DNA of 8,706 nt from Bacteroidales bacterium (GTDB lineage Bacteria > Bacteroidota > Bacteroidia > Bacteroidales > UBA932): assembly GCA_017478685.1 (NCBI GenBank), contig JAFVDC010000192.1, forward strand, positions 1-8,706. The letters run 5' to 3'. A program made the translations under genes and the position numbers. This document shows positions 1 through 6,260 of the stretch, piece after piece (position 1 is the first letter of the stretch; each line of letters opens with the position of its first letter). Under the pieces are notes generated by a model that saw only the letters and a program-made list of their open reading frames with translations, searched no databases and had not been told where the DNA came from.

Positions 1-3000
1 GAAGCCGATGCTCTTAGGATATGCGGAGTAATCCACACCCGGGGTAAGCGGAGTGGTACGACGGGTATCTACTTCCGGATCATAACCGGAGTACTTGGTG
101 AGACAGAACAGGTTGGTTCCGGTCACGTAGATGCGGAGCCTGCGGATGTAGATTCTCTTGGTGAGGTCCTCAGGAAGGGTGTAACCGAGGGTGACGCTCT
201 GCAGACGCAGGAAAGAAGCATCCTCCACAGCCCAGTCGGAGAAGACGGCATTGCCCACAGCAGGAGACCACATGGTCTTGCCGGCATTCACCTGCGAGAG
301 GACAGCGGGATCGGTACTCAGTTCACCGGTATTCCAGTCAATCTTGGTCCAACGGTCAGACACCTTCATGCTTTCCAGCAGGTTGCGGTTGTTGAACTTA
401 CGCGAAGAGGTGAATTCCACCCTGTTGGCATTGTAAACCTGGTTGCCAATCATGTAATTGAAGTTGGCACTGAAGTCCACGCCCTTGATAAAGGCGGAGA
501 TGTTGAAACCACCGGTGATATCCGGGCTGGCATTGCCAATGATGGTACGGTCTGCAACGGTTACCTTTCCGTCGCCGTCCAAATCCTGGAGTTTCATGGC
601 GCCGGGCATCAGGTAGCTTGCGCCGATGACATTGGAATTGTCCACCACACCTTCGTTGAGAACCCACTTGCTGCCGTTCCAGGTAAAGTCTTCGGGCGTA
701 TAGAAACCGTCGTTCTTATAACCGTACATGTTACCGAGAGGCTGGCCCACTTCCACCACGTAATCGTCGCCGATTTCGGTGGAAGCCCAGTAGGACTGAG
801 CCTTGATGGATTCAAGGCCGCCGAGGTCCGTCACCATGTTCTGGTTGTAGGCGATGTTACCGCCGATGTTCAGGGAGAAGTCCTTGGTGGAAACAACAGG
901 GGCATTGAGGGTGAGCTCAACACCGCGGTTGCGGGTGGAACCTACGTTCTGGTACTGGCTGTCATAACCGGAACCGGGGATGGGGAAGTTGATCAGAAGG
1001 TTCTTGGTGTCGTTCTGATAAACCTCCACGCTACCGCTCAGGCGGCTCTGCCAGAAGGAGAAGTCAAGGCCGATATTGTGGGTGTAGGTGGTTTCCCAGG
1101 TAAGATCCGGGTTGTTGAGCACCTTACCGGCAGTGAAGATGTTGTTGGACATGGAAATCCAGGAACTGGTGGAGGAGGCGTACTCCTTGAGCAGCTGGCC
1201 GGAAGGAATGTTGTTATTACCCGCGGTACCGAAGCTGTAACGGAGCTTGAGCTGGTCAAGCCAGGTGTGGGCGCCGTCCATCCAGGGCTCGTTGGAGATG
1301 GTCCAGGAAGCGGCGGCCGAAGGGAAGAAGCCCCAGCGGTGACCGCGTGCAAACTTGGAGGAACCATCCGCGCGGAGCGTTACGCCAAGTGAATACTTGT
1401 GCTTGTAGTCGTAGTTCACACGGCCGAAGAATGAAAGGAGCTTGTCGTCGGCGCTGTACTTGTTGTTGGAAGAAGCGGGGACGCCGGAAGCCATGAAGTT
1501 CCAGGCCATTGCAGCATCGTAGAACACGGGGAAACCGTCTACCATGTCGGTGATGGTATTGCTCTTGGTGATGGTCATTTCCTCACCAAGGAGAGCGGTA
1601 AGGGAATGGTCACTGCTCCCCAGCACCTTCTCGAAGTCGTAGTTGATGGTGTTGGTGTTGCGATAGCGGGTACGAAAGGCCTCCTTGTGCTGTGTTGAAG
1701 GAGTGTTCTTCACTGTGGAGTTGTTGGCCACATAGTATGTGGTGAGGCCGTAGAAGCGGTCGTCGCCCTGACGGTAATCCTCCATGCCGCCTTCAATCTT
1801 CAGGCGGAGGTTGTCGATGATGGTCCAGTTGAATGCGGCATTGGCGTTCCATGTGGTACGCACGCGCTTGGAGTCGTTGTCGGCAACGGAAACAAGCGGC
1901 GGAGCGTTGTCGCCGAAGTCTTGCTCGAGGTCGGAGTCAGTGGTGGTGGCAGCCACGGGGATGGGTGCATACTGAACGGCGTGCTTGAGACGGCCGTTTC
2001 CGGCGGTTGAGCCTTGGTCGTTGATACCGTTGGCGCCGGAGCCCCTCACGTTGATTCTGGAGAAGCGGATGTTGGCGTCGATGCTGGTATTCTTGGAAGT
2101 CTTGAAATTACCCTTGAAGTTGAGGTTGTCACGCATGTAGCTGGAGCCAACCATGATGGCGTTGTCGCCCATGTGGGCATAGCCGAGGGTCCAGTTGTAA
2201 CCCTCTCCGCTTCCGGAAACGGATGCATCGGCACTGAAAGTGGAGCCGGTGTTGCCGAACACTGCGTCCACCCAGTTGTTTCCGGCAAGGCCGCTGTAGA
2301 GGTCGATGTCGGAGTATGAGCCGAAGTAGGGAGTGTAGTGGCTGGAGATGTCGTTCCTGATGGAACCGAGTTCGTACTGGAACTTCACGAAGTTCTCAGG
2401 GTCCATGGCCACGATGGCGTTCTTGTTGGCCATCCACTTGAGACCGTAGTAGGTGTTCAGTTTCACGCTCACCTTCTGGCCTTTTTCGGCGCTCTTGGTG
2501 GTCACGATCACAACGCCGTTTGCACCACGGGAACCGTAGATGGCGGTTGAGAAGGCATCCTTCAGGACGTCGATGGAGGCGATTTCAGATGAGGAGATGT
2601 CGTTGATGGACTCCACGGGGAAGCCGTCCACGATGTACAGAGGGCTGGAATCCTGGGTGATGGAGCCCCCACCGCGGACACGGATCTTGATGTCGGCGTC
2701 GGGGTCGCCTTCCGTGGTAACTACGGACACACCGGCCATCTTACCCGAAAGGGCCTGGGACACGTTGGTCACGGGCTGCTCCGTAAGTTTGTCGGCGCCC
2801 ACCGAAGACACGGAGCCAAGGAGGTCACGGCGCTTTACGGTGGCGTAACCTACCACAACTACCTCGTCCAGGAAGGTCTGGTCTGCAGAAAGTGTAACAT
2901 TGATCTCTGTCTGGCCGTTGATGGCTACCGTCTGGTCTGCCAGGCCGATGAAAGAGAACACCAGGTTTACTGCGTCGGCGGGAACGGTGAGCATATAGTC

Positions 3001-3171
3001 ACCGTCAATACCGGTAATGGTGCCGGTTGTAGTTCCTTCTACAACCACACCTGCTCCGATAAGCGGCTCTCCTGTCTCGTCCGTGACGATACCTGTGATG
3101 GTAGTCTGGGCGTTCAGCGAGATTGCCGTCACCATGCCAAGCAGTGAAAGAAGAAGTTTCTTTGCTTTCAT
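1..3171 (-). CDS. SusC/RagA-family TonB-dependent outer-membrane transporter (3' end cut by window edge)
   Basis: This gene encodes an outer-membrane, energy-dependent importer of glycans that normally works with a SusD lipoprotein; here the likely cargo is pectic oligosaccharides, inferred from its neighbours. The frame is open for 1057 codons from the ATG at 3171 down to base 1 without a stop. Residues 1-21 form a signal peptide (MKAKKLLLSLLG..., cleavage probably after LNA). Residues about 22-98 are the carboxypeptidase-regulatory-like domain (TGIVTDETGEPLIGAGVVVEG). The TonB box is DEVVVVGY at 102-109. The plug, about 112-230, carries RVRGGGSI, PLYIVDGFPV and the family signature DVLKDAFSTAIYGSRGANG near 201-219. 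The rest is the beta-barrel. The last visible residues (SAYPKSIGF) resemble the end of SusC proteins, where roughly ten more residues are usual, so the gene is almost complete. It begins 27 bases after the PL1 stop and has no Shine-Dalgarno site. A susD partner should follow beyond the left edge. Family assignment is firm; substrate is inferred. Confidence 0.96.
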   Translation of the reverse strand, partial: MKAKKLLLSLLGMVTAISLNAQTTITGIVTDETGEPLIGAGVVVEGTTTGTITGIDGDYMLTVPADAVNLVFSFIGLADQTVAINGQTEINVTLSADQTFLDEVVVVGYATVKRRDLLGSVSSVGADKLTEQPVTNVSQALSGKMAGVSVVTTEGDPDADIKIRVRGGGSITQDSSPLYIVDGFPVESINDISSSEIASIDVLKDAFSTAIYGSRGANGVVIVTTKSAEKGQKVSVKLNTYYGLKWMANKNAIVAMDPENFVKFQYELGSIRNDISSHYTPYFGSYSDIDLYSGLAGNNWVDAVFGNTGSTFSADASVSGSGEGYNWTLGYAHMGDNAIMVGSSYMRDNLNFKGNFKTSKNTSIDANIRFSRINVRGSGANGINDQGSTAGNGRLKHAVQYAPIPVAATTTDSDLEQDFGDNAPPLVSVADNDSKRVRTTWNANAAFNWTIIDNLRLKIEGGMEDYRQGDDRFYGLTTYYVANNSTVKNTPSTQHKEAFRTRYRNTNTINYDFEKVLGSSDHSLTALLGEEMTITKSNTITDMVDGFPVFYDAAMAWNFMASGVPASSNNKYSADDKLLSFFGRVNYDYKHKYSLGVTLRADGSSKFARGHRWGFFPSAAASWTISNEPWMDGAHTWLDQLKLRYSFGTAGNNNIPSGQLLKEYASSTSSWISMSNNIFTAGKVLNNPDLTWETTYTHNIGLDFSFWQSRLSGSVEVYQNDTKNLLINFPIPGSGYDSQYQNVGSTRNRGVELTLNAPVVSTKDFSLNIGGNIAYNQNMVTDLGGLESIKAQSYWASTEIGDDYVVEVGQPLGNMYGYKNDGFYTPEDFTWNGSKWVLNEGVVDNSNVIGASYLMPGAMKLQDLDGDGKVTVADRTIIGNASPDITGGFNISAFIKGVDFSANFNYMIGNQVYNANRVEFTSSRKFNNRNLLESMKVSDRWTKIDWNTGELSTDPAVLSQVNAGKTMWSPAVGNAVFSDWAVEDASFLRLQSVTLGYTLPEDLTKRIYIRRLRIYVTGTNLFCLTKYSGYDPEVDTRRTTPLTPGVDYSAYPKSIGF

Positions 3172-3198
3172 TAGTGCTTAGTTGTTAGTTAATAATTA
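3172..3198 (-). promoter_or_regulatory. 27-bp A/T-rich leader ahead of the SusC gene
   Basis: This is the only intergenic gap in the window. Read on the minus strand it is almost purely A/T plus a few C and G, contains the near-direct repeat AACTAA-C-AACTAA, and has no purine-rich Shine-Dalgarno site. A/T-rich unstructured sequence before the start codon is the usual translation signal of highly expressed Bacteroidota genes. I see no Bacteroides-type promoter here (no TAnnTTTG -7 box with a TTTG -33 element in the gap or just inside the PL1 3' end), so the SusC gene is probably cotranscribed with the enzymes. Role as a translation leader is inferred from position and composition. Confidence 0.5.
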
Positions 3199-3201
3199 TT
3201 A
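3190..3201. repeat. Perfect 12-bp A/T palindrome over the PL1 stop codon
   Basis: TAATAATTATTA is a perfect palindrome that includes the TAA stop of the PL1 gene (3199-3201) and the first bases of the gap before SusC. It could be chance in an A/T-rich stretch, a small operator-like site or simply part of the A/T leader. It has no G/C stem, no loop and no T-run suited to an intrinsic terminator. Confidence 0.35.
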
Positions 3202-5082
3202 GAGTTTTGTGTAACTTGCATTTTTGTTCTGCGCCGCCACGATGTCCTTTACAAGGTAGTGGAGGTACATCTCAAGGTTGGTGTAACGCTTCTTGGGGTC
3301 CAGGGAGTATTTCCCGGCATCCGAGGCGTCAGATTTTCCAAGGCCGAACTCTTCCTCGAACCAGTTGGGCATGCCGTCGGAGTCGGAGTCTCGGACAAGG
3401 TCCATTTCGTCGTCGGTAGCAACGTACTCCGGCCATCCGCCAACATCTCCCTGAGTATCTATGAGGCCGTTCTTGGAACCGTTGGAACCGGTATATGTGT
3501 ATTTTCCATTCTTGGTTTCGTCCGCAATGCGCGTGTCAATGGCGTCACGGCTGAAACTTGCTCCGGCGTAGTCCAAAACCGCGTTGAAGGCATCCTGGGC
3601 GCTGTGAACGCTGCCGGATACGCCCCATGTGTAAGGAGCGGTCTCCTTTATCTTGGACACCTCCGAGGCTGCAATGTAAACGCCTGTAGGAGAAGATTTT
3701 CCGGCCTTCCAGTTGTCGGAGGTGACATCTGTCTTTCCGTGCATCACGTTTCCGTCCATGTAAAAATGGCCGGGAAGGATGGTGCCACCGCAGTTGGAGC
3801 AACTTGTAGTGGGCTGGAGGAGCCAGATATGGCTTGAAGGAGTTGCAGGACCGGGTTTGTAGTAGTTGTTGTAGAAGTTGTACTTGCGGTAGTCCTGTCC
3901 GTTGTTGGAAGAACTTTCGCCGCCGTAGCAGGTGTTGCCGGACCAGTTGTAAACCACATTGTTGTAGATTGAGACGGGGCCTTTCTGCTTGCTCACGTAG
4001 TCGTGGTCTATGCGGGGGTTGCGGCTGTCGTGGTGGGCCAGGAGATTGTGGTGATAACTGGCGTTTTCACCGCCCCAGATGCCGCCGTAGCCGTGTGCGC
4101 CCTTCTCATGCACGGAATTGCGGAGGCTCTCCGTGACATAGTTCCATGAGAAGGTGAAATCCTTCATTCCGTAGAAAGATGCGCATTCGTCCGTGCACCA
4201 GCTGATTGAACAGTGGTCTACGATTATCTTCTCATAGGGGTTGTCACGGTTAAGGATCTGGAAGGCGTCGTCCTCGGTTTTTTTCTCGTCTCCCATACGG
4301 CAGCGGATAAAGCGGACAATCACGTTGCCGGCACTGATGCGGAAGGTGTAATTCTTGAGGCAGATTCCGTCTCCGGGGGCCGACTGGCCGGCAATTGTAA
4401 GGTCTCCCTTCTTGATGTTGAGAAGGCTGTTAAGCTCTATGATACCGGCAACGTCAAATACAATTGTAAGGGGGCGTTCGGCCTTTTCAATGCCATAACG
4501 GAGGGTTCCCTGTTCCGACCCGTTGTCGGAGAGGGAGGTCACGTGGTAGATCTTGCCGCCGCGGCCGCCGGTTGCCCACATTCCGCCGCCTTCGGCTCCG
4601 GGGAAAGCGCGGGCCTCACCGTCTTCCTCAGCCTCGGGGACAAGGAATTTGGCATAATTCGCGGTAAGGTCTTCATCTACGGGGTCTGTGCCGGGGTCTA
4701 CCGTTCCGGGATCAGATTCGCCGGCAGTTGTGGCCTCTACGGACACCCATGCCGAAACCTGGCCGTCTGCAACCGACTGCACGGAGAACTTGTACGTGGT
4801 TCCCTTTTCAAGGTTTTCCACCTTGACGTTGCGGTTGGAGGTTTTGCCGGTGCCGGCCTCGGTGGTGCCTTTGGCTATTTTCCAATTGTAGCCTTTTGCG
4901 CCTTCTGCGGCCGTCCACTGGAAAGTGAGCGAAGTCTCTTCGGCCTCTCCGTGAAGCTTCAGGCCGGTGGGAGCCGCCGGAGCCGAAGATTCGGCCTCGG
5001 GCTCCACCTTGGCGTTACCGCTGCAGGACAGAAAGAGGATGCCTGCAAGCAAAATAGAAGTCAGGACGCTAATTTTTCTCAT
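3199..5082 (-). CDS. Pectate lyase, PL1 family, FN3-containing lipoprotein
   Basis: This 627-residue protein is predicted to cut de-esterified polygalacturonate by calcium-dependent beta-elimination, giving 4,5-unsaturated oligogalacturonides. Residues 1-20 are a lipoprotein signal with lipobox FLSC (Cys20), so it should be anchored in the outer membrane, plausibly at the surface. An FN3 domain covers about 36-120 and is followed by a spacer rich in Asp, Pro, Gly and Thr (121-137). The PL1 parallel beta-helix starts at ARAFPGAEGGG (158) and continues to about 550. Visible PL1 features include VDHCSISWCTDE (288-299), with acidic residues suited to calcium binding, and SRNPRIDH (353-360), whose Arg is the likely catalytic base. 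A C-terminal DSDSDGMPNWFEEE (565-578) resembles a calcium-binding EF-hand-like or thrombospondin-3-like loop often seen at the end of Bacteroidota PL1 enzymes. Several cysteines (291, 296, 300, 428, 431) may pair. The start ATG overlaps the GH105 stop as ATGA. The family call is strong; subfamily is not resolvable here. Confidence 0.93.
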   Translation of the reverse strand: MRKISVLTSILLAGILFLSCSGNAKVEPEAESSAPAAPTGLKLHGEAEETSLTFQWTAAEGAKGYNWKIAKGTTEAGTGKTSNRNVKVENLEKGTTYKFSVQSVADGQVSAWVSVEATTAGESDPGTVDPGTDPVDEDLTANYAKFLVPEAEEDGEARAFPGAEGGGMWATGGRGGKIYHVTSLSDNGSEQGTLRYGIEKAERPLTIVFDVAGIIELNSLLNIKKGDLTIAGQSAPGDGICLKNYTFRISAGNVIVRFIRCRMGDEKKTEDDAFQILNRDNPYEKIIVDHCSISWCTDECASFYGMKDFTFSWNYVTESLRNSVHEKGAHGYGGIWGGENASYHHNLLAHHDSRNPRIDHDYVSKQKGPVSIYNNVVYNWSGNTCYGGESSSNNGQDYRKYNFYNNYYKPGPATPSSHIWLLQPTTSCSNCGGTILPGHFYMDGNVMHGKTDVTSDNWKAGKSSPTGVYIAASEVSKIKETAPYTWGVSGSVHSAQDAFNAVLDYAGASFSRDAIDTRIADETKNGKYTYTGSNGSKNGLIDTQGDVGGWPEYVATDDEMDLVRDSDSDGMPNWFEEEFGLGKSDASDAGKYSLDPKKRYTNLEMYLHYLVKDIVAAQNKNASYTKL

Positions 5083-6260
5083 AGTCTCTCATATTCCAGC
5101 GCTGCCCAGATGAGAGGGCCGATGCCCTTGGGGTCATTCGGGCGCACGGGTTCGTTAATATAATAGTCAAAGTCTCCGCTGCGGTTCTGCTTGCCGCCAA
5201 GACCGGCAACCTCGCAGCAGTAATTGAGGTTCACAAGGCCGTCCTCATCCTTTGTGACAAAGGTTTCAAGGAGGGACTCATAAGCCTGCTTTGCGCCTTC
5301 AAGGTTTCCAAGGACTCCAAGGCGGCAGCCCTTTAGCCAGGCATAGGTGAACATGGCGCTGCAGGTGGCTTCAAGATAATTGCCATCCGCGTAAGGCCTG
5401 TCAAGCACCTGGTACCACATGCCGGTGGAGATGTCCGCGAAAAGCGGAAGCACCTGATACACATTGTCCAGAAGGCCGATGAGGGTGTCTTTCTCCTCCC
5501 CTGCGGGCAGAATCTCAATCACGTCTACAAGGGCCATTGCATACCAGCCCAAGGCGCGGCCCCAGGAGTGGGCGCTCTGGCCGGTTTCCCCGTTACACCA
5601 GAACATTTCATGGGAGGAATCCCAGGCGTGGCGCAGAAGACCAGTTTCGGGGTCGAAGGTTTTGTCGTAGACAAGGCTGAACTGATGCGCGATGTCGCGG
5701 AAGTTCTCTGCGCGGGCAGTGCTGTCGGTGACATAGCGTACGGTATATTCGGCATAGAAAGGCTGAGCCATGTAAAGGCCGTCAAGCCACATCTGGTTAG
5801 GGTAAACGGCTTTGTGCCAGAAGCCTCCTTCCGGGGTGCGGGGCTGGTCCAGAAGCTGGCTGTAGAGGATATCCATTGCCACGCGGTACTTTTCCTTTCC
5901 GGTAATGTCATATAGGCCGAAAAGGGTGCGGCCGGGGCAGATATGGTCCAGGGAGTAATTGGACTTCTTGTACTTGTAAATGGTGCCGGTGGAGTCTATG
6001 ATGGAGTTGTACCAGGCGTCTACGTAGGAGAGGATAGATTCTTCGCTGCGCTCAGAATGACAATAGACATCCAGCATGGCCTTGAGTTCCAGGCCGGTGG
6101 TGTAGTTCCACTTGAGGCGCCCTTCCTGGCCGTCAATGTATGAGGCCTCAGGGTTACGGGAAATCTCGGAGTGCACAACCTCCTGGGACAGCGGAGCCTT
6201 GGCCGTACATCCTGCGGCCAAGGCTAACGCTAAAATAAGGAATCGTTTAACAAACATCAT
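5079..6260 (-). CDS. Unsaturated rhamnogalacturonyl/galacturonyl hydrolase, GH105 family, lipoprotein
   Basis: This 393-residue protein belongs to the YteR/YesR-like GH105 family, which hydrates the unsaturated uronic acid at the non-reducing end of oligosaccharides released by pectin lyases, freeing it for metabolism. Residues 1-18 are a lipoprotein signal with lipobox LAAGC (Cys18), placing it on a membrane, probably in the periplasm or at the surface. The alpha/alpha-barrel motifs are visible: WNYTTGLELKAML (51-63), SLDHICPGR with Asp105, QMWLDGLYMAQPF with Asp160 as likely general acid, and HSWGRALGWY (231-240). The two active-site aspartates of the family are therefore present. An ATGATG at 6260-6255 offers two possible starts one codon apart; the first gives an ATGA overlap with the upstream esterase gene, the second a TGATG overlap. 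Residues 67-75 (CHSERSEES) derive from a repeat inserted in frame, in the turn between two helices. The exact substrate (homogalacturonan or rhamnogalacturonan I fragments) cannot be read; the PL1 neighbour favours homogalacturonan products. Confidence 0.93.
   Translation of the reverse strand: MMFVKRFLILALALAAGCTAKAPLSQEVVHSEISRNPEASYIDGQEGRLKWNYTTGLELKAMLDVYCHSERSEESILSYVDAWYNSIIDSTGTIYKYKKSNYSLDHICPGRTLFGLYDITGKEKYRVAMDILYSQLLDQPRTPEGGFWHKAVYPNQMWLDGLYMAQPFYAEYTVRYVTDSTARAENFRDIAHQFSLVYDKTFDPETGLLRHAWDSSHEMFWCNGETGQSAHSWGRALGWYAMALVDVIEILPAGEEKDTLIGLLDNVYQVLPLFADISTGMWYQVLDRPYADGNYLEATCSAMFTYAWLKGCRLGVLGNLEGAKQAYESLLETFVTKDEDGLVNLNYCCEVAGLGGKQNRSGDFDYYINEPVRPNDPKGIGPLIWAALEYERL
6036..6062. 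repeat. Dispersed palindromic repeat inserted in frame within the GH105 gene
   Basis: On the plus strand this reads AGATTCTTCGCTGCGCTCAG followed by AATGACA. It is an imperfect palindrome centred on base 6048: ATTCT pairs with AGAAT, TC/TC is unpaired, GC pairs with GC, and TGC forms the loop. It is exactly nine codons of the GH105 gene, read on the minus strand as CHSERSEES; the plus-strand reading gives RFFAALRMT. From memory, both peptides recur in spurious or interrupted proteins from Bacteroidota and other phyla because the repeat is dispersed in many genomes, mostly between genes. No second copy is visible in this window. It occupies the turn between helix LELKAMLDVY and helix ILSYVDAWYN, where homologues have a short loop such as a G-D pair. 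Identity as a dispersed repeat rests on recall, not on a search. Confidence 0.8.

Noticed and set aside
398..815. Short minus-strand open frames overlapping the SusC C-terminal region
   Set aside because: They lie in other frames of the intact SusC gene and give Arg/Gln/Ser/Pro-rich nonsense without motifs.
2014..2848. Several plus-strand open frames of 70-100 codons opposite SusC
   Set aside because: The minus-strand SusC frame is continuous across this region and carries the conserved plug and barrel sequence; these are mirror frames.
3259..3837. 192-codon plus-strand open frame opposite the end of the PL1 gene
   Set aside because: Another antisense shadow in G+C-rich coding DNA; no family signal.
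4213..5163. 316-codon plus-strand open frame opposite the PL1 gene
   Set aside because: It mirrors the PL1 coding sequence, whose translation has clear family motifs; the plus-strand product is low-complexity Gly/Ala/Val with no domain and no plausible start context.
6031..6080. CHSERSEES as a frameshift or assembly error in GH105
   Set aside because: The reading frame and family motifs continue correctly on both sides, and the 27-bp length is a whole number of codons, so an in-frame insertion or replacement explains it better.
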